33,317 bases of DNA, taken from positions 1 through 33,317 of the forward strand of contig JBCCAR010000036.1 in assembly GCA_039814715.1 (NCBI GenBank), given 5' to 3'. Positions within the stretch are counted from its first letter, which is position 1. Every line of letters begins with the position of its first letter. Both the position numbers and the translations under genes were made by a program. Below, piece by piece: positions 23,555 to 31,779 of this stretch. A model generated the notes under the pieces. It was not told the DNA's origin. It saw only the letters and a list, made by a program, of their open reading frames with translations, and ran no database searches. Source of the stretch: CAKZYD01 sp039814715 (GTDB lineage: Bacteria; Pseudomonadota; Alphaproteobacteria; Sphingomonadales; CAKZYD01).

Positions 23555-26460
23555 GGCGTTTTCGCTTCTGGCACATCGCGCCATTCTTCGGGCCGCGCTA
23601 AGTCATCAAAATCACGGTAGGGGGCGAACTCGGGCGCCGGGGCATGCAGGTATGGCGTTTTAGGGTCCCCAAAGGCTGCGAACAGCGCGTGGAGTCCCTC
23701 TTCCGCTTGATCAATGAGGGTTTGTGCATCAAAGCGGTCATGGCGTTTGGGTGGCGTTCGGCCTGTCGTGCTCAGGCCCCAATACTCAAGTTTGGAAACG
23801 TGATGGCCTGCAACATCAAATCCGCTGCGTGCGGCGATGAGCCCTTCGATCGCCAATTGCGGCGCATAGCCTTGGAGGACAGCTGCTTTGTCTGGAACGG
23901 ACCCGGTTTTGTAATCTATGATGATCACGTCATCACCGACGATGTCAATCCGGTCGGCTTTTGCCCGCACTGAGCCGGTCTGCTTGCTTGCAGCAATGGG
24001 CAGTTTGCCGTTCGTCTCCACCCCAGCAATAGACCGTCCCTGCGCAAGCAGTGCGCGCTGCTCGTCAATAATCCAAGCTGCAAGGTCTGCAAAGCGCGGC
24101 CACCACAGCGCATAGATGCCCGGTTGGCTGCGCCATTTTTGGAAGGTGTTCGCGCCCGTCTCCATGAGCTGGTCAAAGGCATCCGCAGTCAGAGAGGTCG
24201 GGTTCTGAGCAAAAAACACTTCCAGCGCTTCATGGATGGTGCTGCCTTTGTCTGCCGCGCCTGGCGGTTGGTCCAGCATGTCCAGAGGCTTTAGCTTTAA
24301 GACGTGCTTGGCATAAAGCGCGTAAGGGTCGCGCAGCCAGCGTTCAACATCGCTGACACTCAAATCGCGCGGCCTGAGCGCAACAGGCGGCGCTGGGCGT
24401 GGCTGGGGCCAAGGCTGATACCTGTCAGGTGCATCGAGACTGCGGGCCCAGGCCAAGATATTCTGCTTTGGTTGCAAGGCCGCCCCATAGGCTGCTTTGA
24501 GGCGCGAAATCCAGCGCGATGGCAGTGTGGGAGCGCCATCTTTCTTCGTCGTACGCGTTAGGTAGACTTTGCCCGCGCTGCACCCTTGAAAGAAATCTAG
24601 CGCCGAGAGCCCAATGCGGCGGTCATGCGGCGGCAAGCCATAGGCGACGCGCATGGGTTCATTCATCCAAGGATCGGTTTGCGGCGCTGGCGGCCAGCTG
24701 CCATCGTTGAGCCCACCAAGTACGGCAATATCAGGCTGCACCATCCGCGCTTCAATAGTGCCCAAAATCGCCAGCCTTGGATGGGCTGGCTTACTGGAGC
24801 GTACGACGGCGCCGTCCATCAGTGCCTCTAACAGGGGGGCAATAATGTCAGGCTCAACGGCCTCAAAGCCTGCACTTGGCTGGCAAGCGCTATCGGCCCA
24901 GGTGGCTAGCGCGTTGCCATCCTCGCCGCTAAGAAGCTCCGGGCTATCTGGCCCATTGGCAAGCGCTGCAGCGCACGTGATGAGCGTTTTTATCATCACT
25001 TCAGCGGGGCTTGGCTGTGTTGGCCAAGGCGCTAAAGCATCGTCAAGATCGCTCAATAGCTGTTTTGCTTCCCCATCCTCGACGCGTTCACGCAGCGCAG
25101 ATAGACCGCCGGCGAAGCGCACGCCGCGCAGCACTTGCTTGTCCAAGTGCCGCGCCGCGCCGAGCACGTGCGCGCGTGGGCGGCCGCACGCGAAATAGGG
25201 GTGTTTTAGCAACGCCAAAAGCGGCGCTGGTGCCATATCAGAGGCCAGGGCTTGCGCTAGCAGAAGCACAAAGCGTGCAGGCGGCGTCTGGGCGAGGGGA
25301 ACCCCGGCGCTATCGTCAATGCGAATATCCCAGCGCAGCAAAATACTGGCAACCCGGCGCGCTAAGGCTCTGTCCGGGGTGATGAGCGCGGCTGTTTGTC
25401 CAGGTGTTTCCAGCGTTTGGCGCAAAATTAGCGCGATGGCGCAGGCTTCTTCCTGGTCATTGTCTGCTTCTAGAATTTGAATGTCTCGGCCAACAGACTG
25501 AGCGGGCTCTTCTGATCCAATTTTTTCGTGAAAGGTCTCAGCCGGGCTCATGGCAGCGCTGATTGCGCGGACCCGCTCGGTGATATTTGATCGTTCCATC
25601 CCCTCATGCCAGACCTCAACATCTTGGCGGGCCGCGTTCATGCGCTCCAACAGGCGCTTGATGGCGCCTTGGTGGTGGCTTTCTCCAATGGCCTCCCAGC
25701 AGCGCTCGGTGCAGTGCTGATCAAGCGGCGGCAAGACCACATGTCCATTTGGCATATGCGCTATATGGTCAAGAAGCGCGGCGGTTGCAGGAATGGAGCC
25801 AGTCGATCCGGCGGCCACCACGGGGTAAGCCGGCGGTGTCTCCTGCCAGCGCCCCAGCAGGCCTTCTAGCCGCATGCGCCGGGCCAGGCTTTGGTCGCTT
25901 TGGCCCAGGTCTTTAAGGATGCGCGGCCAATGGGTGGTGACGATCTGCAGGAAGTCTAAAATGTCCTGCCAATGGACAGCAAATTCTTCAGGGACGAGGT
26001 CAGCGAGCGCGCTAAAAGTCAGGCCTTCAGTGTGGGACTGATCTAAAAACCGCGCCAGGCTTGCAGCCAGGCGCGCCACATGGGCAGGCGTGGCGGCGGG
26101 CTTTGGGTCTTTGCCTGCTTGCCAAGCGTCAATCAGCTTGGCGAGAAGCTTAAGCCGGGTCATTGGGTCGATTATGGGTTTAAGCGCGTCGCTGCTGAGG
26201 GCAAAGCTCGCCTCTTCCAGTCCTTGGTCTGGGTCATCCCCAAGGACGCTGAGGCGCGGCAGAATGCTGGCTTTGGCGTCAAACGCGCGCAGAAACTGCG
26301 TCTGCACCGTCCGAACTGCGCGGCGGTTGGGCAAGAGGACGAGGCAGTCTGCTAGCCCGAGCGGATCATCACCAAACCGGCTCACAAGGCCGCTGACCAA
26401 GCTGGCGGCAAACGGCTCGCCGGCGCGAATGGTCCATAGGTTTAAGCGTTTTGCGTGCAC
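23551..26460 (-). CDS. addB: Double-strand-break repair protein AddB, alphaproteobacterial type
   Basis: The 969-residue partner of AddA. The N-terminal region (CLVLLPNRRAVRTVQ, 38-52) is the UvrD-like fold without a Walker A motif, as in alphaproteobacterial AddB. The C-terminal PD-(D/E)XK nuclease reads KADRIDIVGDDVIIIDYKTG with GYAPQLAIEGL as its QxxxY-like helix. The last roughly 100 residues contain no Cys, so the iron-sulfur staple known from Bacillus AddB is absent. The start is GTG at 26460, directly abutting the murU stop. The 3' end overlaps addA by four bases. Confidence 0.94.
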   Translation of the reverse strand: MHAKRLNLWTIRAGEPFAASLVSGLVSRFGDDPLGLADCLVLLPNRRAVRTVQTQFLRAFDAKASILPRLSVLGDDPDQGLEEASFALSSDALKPIIDPMTRLKLLAKLIDAWQAGKDPKPAATPAHVARLAASLARFLDQSHTEGLTFSALADLVPEEFAVHWQDILDFLQIVTTHWPRILKDLGQSDQSLARRMRLEGLLGRWQETPPAYPVVAAGSTGSIPATAALLDHIAHMPNGHVVLPPLDQHCTERCWEAIGESHHQGAIKRLLERMNAARQDVEVWHEGMERSNITERVRAISAAMSPAETFHEKIGSEEPAQSVGRDIQILEADNDQEEACAIALILRQTLETPGQTAALITPDRALARRVASILLRWDIRIDDSAGVPLAQTPPARFVLLLAQALASDMAPAPLLALLKHPYFACGRPRAHVLGAARHLDKQVLRGVRFAGGLSALRERVEDGEAKQLLSDLDDALAPWPTQPSPAEVMIKTLITCAAALANGPDSPELLSGEDGNALATWADSACQPSAGFEAVEPDIIAPLLEALMDGAVVRSSKPAHPRLAILGTIEARMVQPDIAVLGGLNDGSWPPAPQTDPWMNEPMRVAYGLPPHDRRIGLSALDFFQGCSAGKVYLTRTTKKDGAPTLPSRWISRLKAAYGAALQPKQNILAWARSLDAPDRYQPWPQPRPAPPVALRPRDLSVSDVERWLRDPYALYAKHVLKLKPLDMLDQPPGAADKGSTIHEALEVFFAQNPTSLTADAFDQLMETGANTFQKWRSQPGIYALWWPRFADLAAWIIDEQRALLAQGRSIAGVETNGKLPIAASKQTGSVRAKADRIDIVGDDVIIIDYKTGSVPDKAAVLQGYAPQLAIEGLIAARSGFDVAGHHVSKLEYWGLSTTGRTPPKRHDRFDAQTLIDQAEEGLHALFAAFGDPKTPYLHAPAPEFAPYRDFDDLARPEEWRDVPEAKTP

Positions 26461-27222
26461 CTATAGCCCAAGCATCGCTTCTGCGGTGGCGATAGCGTCC
26501 GGTGTTCCCACATGGGCCCAAAGGCCTTCGTGAACACAGCCATAAATCCGGTCTTGTTTCATGGCGGTGTTCCAGACATCGCGGACTGAAAAGGGGCCGT
26601 CGCTGGTCTGCTTAAAGGCCCTTGGGTGCAGTATTTGGATGCCAGCATAGCCGAAGGCCGCCACTTTGCGTTCTTTGGGCCAACGCACCTTGCCGCTCGA
26701 GTCGAGTTGGAAATCACCGCGGTCACCGATGCCTACAGCGTCAATCATGGGCGTCAAAAGCAGCAAAGCATCCATTGTCTTGCCATCCCAGTGGCGCGCG
26801 AGGTGCCGCAGCGTATCATTTGGTCCATTGCGCCAGATTACGTCGCAATTAATAACGAAAAAGCGCTTGTCGCCTAGCAGTGGCAGTGCGCGCTTGATGC
26901 CCCCACCGGTATCAAGAAGGGCGTCAGTTTCGTCAGACACGGTGATCGCTGGTTTGCTTTTGTAGCCGCTCACATATGCCTTGAGCGCGTCTGCCTGGTA
27001 GTGTGCGTTTACAACGACACGGTTTATGCCAGCTGCTTTGCAGCGTTTGAGTGTTCGTGCCAGCAAAGGCTTTCCGCCAACTTCCACAAGCGCCTTTGGC
27101 TTATCATCCGTCAAAGGCCGCATGCGTGTGCCAAGCCCTGCGCAAAGCACCATAGCCGTCTCGGGAAGGCGCGCTTTTTGCTTCAGCTGCAAGGATTGCA
27201 TCTCGCTGCGCAAAACGCTCAT
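26461..27222 (-). CDS. murU: N-acetylmuramate alpha-1-phosphate uridylyltransferase (MurU-type nucleotidyltransferase)
   Basis: A 253-residue sugar-phosphate nucleotidyltransferase. AMVLCAGLGTRMRPLTDDKPKAL, around residues 23-45, is the nucleotide-binding signature with the catalytic Arg and Lys. DTGGGIKRALPLLG, FFVINCDVIW and LWAHVGTPDAIA are the sugar and metal sites. With the AmgK-type kinase directly upstream (ATGA overlap), it is expected to make UDP-MurNAc from MurNAc-1-phosphate in peptidoglycan recycling. The frame extends to 27318, but the ATG at 27222 fits the overlap. On its own the protein could be any NTP_transferase; the pairing with amgK decides the call. Confidence 0.88.
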   Translation of the reverse strand: MSVLRSEMQSLQLKQKARLPETAMVLCAGLGTRMRPLTDDKPKALVEVGGKPLLARTLKRCKAAGINRVVVNAHYQADALKAYVSGYKSKPAITVSDETDALLDTGGGIKRALPLLGDKRFFVINCDVIWRNGPNDTLRHLARHWDGKTMDALLLLTPMIDAVGIGDRGDFQLDSSGKVRWPKERKVAAFGYAGIQILHPRAFKQTSDGPFSVRDVWNTAMKQDRIYGCVHEGLWAHVGTPDAIATAEAMLGL

Positions 27223-28208
27223 TGGGCACTGTCTCCGTCGGCCTGGACATGCGTGTGAAGCCAAGATTTTATGTCTGCGAGCATGGGGTGATCCAAATTC
27301 TGCTGAACCCGCGCCCACGTGCGCGGAAGGTAGGCGCGGTAGTGCGGCTTAGTGTGCACCGTATCAAGGCGTACAAAGACGCCTAAAATTTTCAGCGCCC
27401 GCTGGGTGCCTAGCAGAGCATAGACATCTAAAAAATCGGGGTCTTTTGATTGGGCCGCCACGTTGCTCGCCACCTTGCGCTGTACTGGCAAGGAGATATC
27501 CCGGCGCGCGTCTTGAAGCAAGGAAACCAAGTCATATGCCGGGTGGCCAATAAGCGCGTCTTGAAAGTCTATCAGCCCAGCGCGGGCGATGCTCTTGCGG
27601 GCGGGCAGTTCAAACAGGTTATCTTTATGAAAATCCCTCAACGTGACGGTTGGGTAAGCCGCTGTTTTTTCTGCTAAAAATTGCAACGGAGCCTCCCAGG
27701 CCGTGTTAAAGGCAGCACGAACACCGCTTGGCATGTCGCCTTCGAATCGGTCGGGCCACCAATAATCGCAGAACACGTCCAACTCTGTTTTTAAGGCCTG
27801 CGTATCATAGGGCGGCAGGGATGGAGGCGGGCTCTTCCATAGCGCGCAGACAACGTCGCCTGCGAGCTCATAAAGCTCTTCCTCTCGGGCAATATCTTGG
27901 CTCAAAATTTCGGCAAAACTGCCTTGGCCAAAGTCTTCCAGCAGCATCAGCCCTGATGCGAGGTTAGCTTTGTAAATGTCCGGCGCTGAAAACCCATGCG
28001 CGCGCAACCAATTAGCGACATCAATGAACACGCCCGTCTTGGTTTCCGTCTCCGGCGGGGCCAGCATCAGCAGGGCGGTCGCACCCTTTTGGGTATCAAA
28101 CAGGCGAATGTAGCGCCGATTGGACGCGTCGGCTGTCAGCGGGTCTTGCAGCGCCGTATTCCACTGCGTACCGCTAAGGAAATGCTTAATATTGGCAGCG
28201 CTGGTCAC
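27219..28208 (-). CDS. amgK: N-acetylmuramate/N-acetylglucosamine kinase (AmgK-type APH fold)
   Basis: A 329-residue kinase of the aminoglycoside-phosphotransferase/choline-kinase fold. DASNRRYIRLF is the nucleotide-binding region, LMLLEDFGQGSF the hinge, LRDFHKDNLFELP the catalytic loop, and AGLIDFQDALIGHPAYDLVSL the metal-binding DFG-like segment. These match AmgK, which phosphorylates the anomeric carbon of MurNAc and GlcNAc and bypasses de novo UDP-MurNAc synthesis. That pathway gives fosfomycin tolerance in Pseudomonas. The start is GTG at 28208, in a GTGA overlap with tsaE. Drug resistance by aminoglycoside phosphorylation is not implied. Confidence 0.9.
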   Translation of the reverse strand: MTSAANIKHFLSGTQWNTALQDPLTADASNRRYIRLFDTQKGATALLMLAPPETETKTGVFIDVANWLRAHGFSAPDIYKANLASGLMLLEDFGQGSFAEILSQDIAREEELYELAGDVVCALWKSPPPSLPPYDTQALKTELDVFCDYWWPDRFEGDMPSGVRAAFNTAWEAPLQFLAEKTAAYPTVTLRDFHKDNLFELPARKSIARAGLIDFQDALIGHPAYDLVSLLQDARRDISLPVQRKVASNVAAQSKDPDFLDVYALLGTQRALKILGVFVRLDTVHTKPHYRAYLPRTWARVQQNLDHPMLADIKSWLHTHVQADGDSAQ

Positions 28209-28657
28209 GCGGCCTCCTGTGTCAGTGCAACCCGGCGCAGGTCGTCGTTATCGGTCAGCGCTAAATGGAGATGCAAGCAGCGCGGAGGGAGTTGATTGCC
28301 AAGATTTTCAGGCCATTCTATGAGGCATAAAGCCGTGTCAAATGCGTCGAGCAACCCAAGCGCTTCTGCTTCGCTTGGGTCCGCCAAGCGGTAGGCGTCC
28401 ACATGCCAAATATCGCTGCCCTTTGGGCCGGCACCCTCATACACCTGCATTAAATTAAATGTTGGACTGGGAATATCGTCTGTTACGCCTTTAGCGCGCA
28501 AAAATGCACGCGCAAAGGTGCTCTTACCAGCGCCGAGACCGCCGTGGAGACAGATCACGTGCGGCCTGTCCAGCTTATCGGCGAGCTGCGCGGCAACTGT
28601 TTCCAGTTCGGCCTGGGTCAGCTCCCCGCGACCGTCTATCAAGGCTTGATGCGCCAT
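28205..28657 (-). CDS. tsaE: tRNA threonylcarbamoyladenosine biosynthesis ATPase TsaE
   Basis: A 150-residue essential P-loop protein that drives TsaB/TsaD in making t6A37 on ANN-decoding tRNAs. GGLGAGKSTFARAFLRA is the Walker A region (about 39-55). SPTFNLMQVYEG, DIWHVDAYRL and LCLIEWPENLG are the family motifs. The length is standard. It starts six bases after divL stops and overlaps amgK by four bases, so it sits in the middle of a long leftward transcription unit. Confidence 0.95.
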   Translation of the reverse strand: MAHQALIDGRGELTQAELETVAAQLADKLDRPHVICLHGGLGAGKSTFARAFLRAKGVTDDIPSPTFNLMQVYEGAGPKGSDIWHVDAYRLADPSEAEALGLLDAFDTALCLIEWPENLGNQLPPRCLHLHLALTDNDDLRRVALTQEAA

Positions 28658-28663
28658 ACTGGG

Positions 28664-31126
28664 CTATTCTGCTGCCAGGATTTCACTGGCATTGCGGGGC
28701 AGGGTGATCACGATGCGCGTTCCCTCTTGTAGCGTTGGATCGATTGCCACGGTGCCTCCATGCAGCGCTACAAACTGGCGCGCGAGTGATAGGCCAAGCC
28801 CAGCGCTTTTTCCCCCGCTCATATTGCTGCCGCGCTGAAAGCGTTCAAAGATAACGTCGCGATCGGCTTCTGGTATGCCCGGGCCATCGTCGCAAATGGT
28901 GATGGAGACGTCGCTTGCCGTTCCATCGGCGGCAACGCTGACATGGCCGCCTTGGGGCGCCCACTTGATGGCATTGTCTAGAACTGCACCGATGGCTTGG
29001 GTGATGCGGCGCTGATCAATATCTAAAAAGCCCGTATTATTCTTGATTGCAAGCTCAAGCGTGACATCCTTCTGCGACACCGCCGGCCGCTTGGCTTCTA
29101 CCAGCACCTCTAGCAGGGCACTGACATCGGCTTCTTTCATGTCGAGCTGTAATTGGCCTGCATCGCTGACCGCGAGGTCCAAAATCCCGTCGATAAGGCC
29201 GCGCAGCTTGTTCGATGATGTGAGAATGTCACGGACATAGGCTTTCTGGCGCTCATTAAGCGCGCCAAATACTTCGTCATCGAGTAACTCAGAAAAGCCC
29301 AGAATGCTGGTTAAAGGGGTCCGCAATTCATAAGACATGCTGGTCACGAATTCGCTTTTCATTTTGTCGGCGGCTTGCAGCGCGGTCGCCCGGTCGCGCA
29401 GGGCCCGCTCTATCTGAACCGACGCGCTGACGTCTGAGCATGTTAACAAGGCGGCGCCGTCGGGCAGGGGGACAGCAGTATAATCGATCACGCGGCCATC
29501 TGCGAGATGGGCGCGCCCATCTGCCGGGGTGCGGGCCACTGTAGACTGCACAACGGTGGATTGCAGGCTTTGCGCGCCTTCGCGCTCTTCGAACTTGTCT
29601 GACAAAGTGGCGGCAAGCTGGGAGATGCTTGGTTTACTACTCAGTGCGTCTGCATCCACTGCCCACAGCGCTTCAAACACCTTGTTGTGGAGCTGAAGGC
29701 GGCCATCACCGCCGAACACAGCAGTTGCCTCGCGCAGGTTATTGAGCGTTGCGCGCTGAACGGTGATGAGCGTGTTAAAGGAGCGTTCGAGCGCAAGTTT
29801 GTCGGTCACGTCTTCAAATAGCTGCAAAATCCCGCCAAAGGGGTGCGGCTGCAATACCACGCGCAAGGTGGTGTCGTCTGGTAGATGCCAGGTGTCGACT
29901 TCCGGCTCTATCAAGCCCGTGTAATGCGACATCTGTTGTTGTTTCCAAGCGGGAAAATTGGCTTGTTCCGGCAGGCGTTGATTGTCGCGCATGCGCTCTA
30001 GCACTTCGGAATGGAGCGGCTTTTCGCTCAGCCATGCGGCGCTAATGCCAGCTAGGTCTGCAAAGGCTGTATTAAAGAAAATCAGGCGCTGCTCAGGCCC
30101 AAAGACGGCCACAGCGCTAGAGAGCATATTGAGAATGTCGTTTTGGCTTTCAGCAAAGCGATCAAGTTCTTCTTCGAGCTCTTGCGCGGGCGTGTGGTCT
30201 TCGGCAATGCCGCCAATGATGCCCTCGCCCAAGGGCACCTCTGTCAGTTTATAGGCGCGCCGCTCGCCGCGCACGACGACGCGTGCTTCCTGGCTTATGG
30301 GCTCGTTATCGCTTTGTGCGCGCAAAGCCCGGCTGCGCTGGGCCGCGCTTTCCCCGCGGCCGACCAGCTCAGTTTGACCGTCGATAATCCCCTGCAGGCT
30401 ATCGGCTTCAACGGCAGTGATATAGGCCGCGTTAGCGTCAATGATGTCAGCAGTATTGCTATCGCGCCACCAAACCGGCTGGGGAATACGCTCAAGCAGG
30501 GTGCGCGCGGCATGGAGCGCGCTGCGCAAATTGCCTTGGCCTGCTTGGTTTGCTGCGAGAACACCTTCAATCTCTGTAAAATCGCGCAGCCAGCACAGCG
30601 CCACCGCACGGTTTTGCGGGTCTTCCCAGCGTAGGATATTCGCTGCTAATGACCGCTGGCCATTTTGCGTTAGGACTTTCAGCCGGCTGCGCGGGGTAGA
30701 ACCATTCAGGGCAGCGGTGATGGCTTCAAGGAGCTTTTGAAAGCCATCCAGCTGCATACCGCCGCCGGTTTCGCCTGGCCCTAAGTCAGACAGCTGGCGC
30801 GGTGCAAAAGGTAAATCTAGCCACTCGCGCAGCAAGTCTGACACAACCAACCGTCCATCGGCATGCACGAGGAGATATGCGTCTGGGCTTTTGCTGGCCA
30901 AGGCAAGCAGCGTCTGCGCGGCGTTCTCTAGAAGATTTGCGCGCTCTTCTGTTTGCCGCCGCGCAATGAAGCTTGCAATGCCCAAGGCGAGCGCGGCCAC
31001 CAGCAAAACGAGAAACGTCGCCGTCCACCCTGTTGACACCCCCGGCTGGCTGCTTTGCGCCCAGGCGGGTGATGCGGTGAAGCTGGCGGCCAATACAAGT
31101 AGGCCCGTGCGCGCAAGTCTAGGCAC
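28664..31126 (-). CDS. divL: DivL-type cell-cycle sensor kinase homologue with Tyr at the phosphoacceptor site
   Basis: An 820-residue membrane-anchored, multi-PAS histidine-kinase-like protein. A signal-peptide-like start (1-23, ending SPAWA) is followed by a helix at about 34-54 (ATFLVLLVAALALGIASFIA). Several PAS modules cover about 60-570 (for example LLVHADGRLVVSD, VAVFGPEQRLIFFN, TAVFGGDGRLQLHN). The HisKA-like helix reads SMSYELRTPLTSILGF, so Tyr599 replaces the normal His. The ATPase part is intact: LDNAIKWAP (N box), CDDGPGIP (G1) and SAGLGLSLA (G2). Tyr in this position is the hallmark of Caulobacter DivL, which reads DivK phosphorylation and controls CckA and thus CtrA. The start is GTG. 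DUF2948 lies 71 bases upstream and tsaE 6 bases downstream. Confidence 0.85.
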   Translation of the reverse strand: MPRLARTGLLVLAASFTASPAWAQSSQPGVSTGWTATFLVLLVAALALGIASFIARRQTEERANLLENAAQTLLALASKSPDAYLLVHADGRLVVSDLLREWLDLPFAPRQLSDLGPGETGGGMQLDGFQKLLEAITAALNGSTPRSRLKVLTQNGQRSLAANILRWEDPQNRAVALCWLRDFTEIEGVLAANQAGQGNLRSALHAARTLLERIPQPVWWRDSNTADIIDANAAYITAVEADSLQGIIDGQTELVGRGESAAQRSRALRAQSDNEPISQEARVVVRGERRAYKLTEVPLGEGIIGGIAEDHTPAQELEEELDRFAESQNDILNMLSSAVAVFGPEQRLIFFNTAFADLAGISAAWLSEKPLHSEVLERMRDNQRLPEQANFPAWKQQQMSHYTGLIEPEVDTWHLPDDTTLRVVLQPHPFGGILQLFEDVTDKLALERSFNTLITVQRATLNNLREATAVFGGDGRLQLHNKVFEALWAVDADALSSKPSISQLAATLSDKFEEREGAQSLQSTVVQSTVARTPADGRAHLADGRVIDYTAVPLPDGAALLTCSDVSASVQIERALRDRATALQAADKMKSEFVTSMSYELRTPLTSILGFSELLDDEVFGALNERQKAYVRDILTSSNKLRGLIDGILDLAVSDAGQLQLDMKEADVSALLEVLVEAKRPAVSQKDVTLELAIKNNTGFLDIDQRRITQAIGAVLDNAIKWAPQGGHVSVAADGTASDVSITICDDGPGIPEADRDVIFERFQRGSNMSGGKSAGLGLSLARQFVALHGGTVAIDPTLQEGTRIVITLPRNASEILAAE

Positions 31127-31197
31127 CCATCCATCCCATGTTGATGCTGCATGCCTTATGTGCCTGAGCTTGCAAGGGAAGGCAAGGTGGGCACTGC

Positions 31198-31656
31198 TTA
31201 GCCGTCATGGCGCGGTATGGTATCCACGCTCCATGGCGCGCTCACATCATCTAAGGTGGCATCAATCGTCTCGCAGCCAAGCGCGATGTCTATGCCGGAG
31301 GAAAAGATGAGCAAAATCTGAACATGAGGGTCTGCAGGCTCAGCTGTTACGGTGAGAATGTTGAGGGGCAGCGCGGACGTCTCATCAAAGCCGCGGCTTT
31401 TTACAGTGTTTACATAGTCGAACCGCAAGATGGTGCGTACGCGGCTTGGCCGTTCACGCAGCCCAAAGAGCCCTCTGCGTTTGTCCTCTCGCTCCCAGCG
31501 GAAACGATTGGCAGCAATCGCAAACCGGCGGGCAGGGGCATCAAACTTCAGGTCGCTGGGCAAAACGATCGCATCTTGCATGAGGCTAGACAGAGGCGCC
31601 AAGTCTTCCATGTCTTGCGCTCTTAAGCGCAGTGGCTTGGACTTTTGATCTGACAT
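31198..31656 (-). CDS. DUF2948 family protein
   Basis: A 152-residue protein of an uncharacterised, mainly alphaproteobacterial family. Recognisable family features are LRLRAQDMEDLAPLSSLMQDAIV at the N-terminus, then RFAIAANRFRWERE, TILRFDYVNTVKSRG, and the C-terminal end SAPWSVDTIPRHDG. No membrane segment or catalytic motif is visible, so a cytosolic protein is inferred. GAGG lies nine bases before the ATG. It is the first gene of the leftward run and diverges from the M24 peptidase gene across 123 bases that should hold promoters for both. Confidence 0.88.
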   Translation of the reverse strand: MSDQKSKPLRLRAQDMEDLAPLSSLMQDAIVLPSDLKFDAPARRFAIAANRFRWEREDKRRGLFGLRERPSRVRTILRFDYVNTVKSRGFDETSALPLNILTVTAEPADPHVQILLIFSSGIDIALGCETIDATLDDVSAPWSVDTIPRHDG

Positions 31657-31779
31657 CGCTTTGCGCCTCTTCGCCGCCGTCCTGCCTGCTTATCGCTGCG
31701 TGGATGCTCTTTGCAAGGGGCTTGCGGGTTAAATGGCGCTGTATGTAGTCTCTCTATCGCAGATCGAAAAGGACTGATC

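Noticed and set aside
27219..28208. Aminoglycoside-resistance phosphotransferase
   Set aside because: The APH fold is real, but the tight pairing with a MurU-type nucleotidyltransferase and the AmgK-like catalytic loop point to cell-wall sugar recycling.
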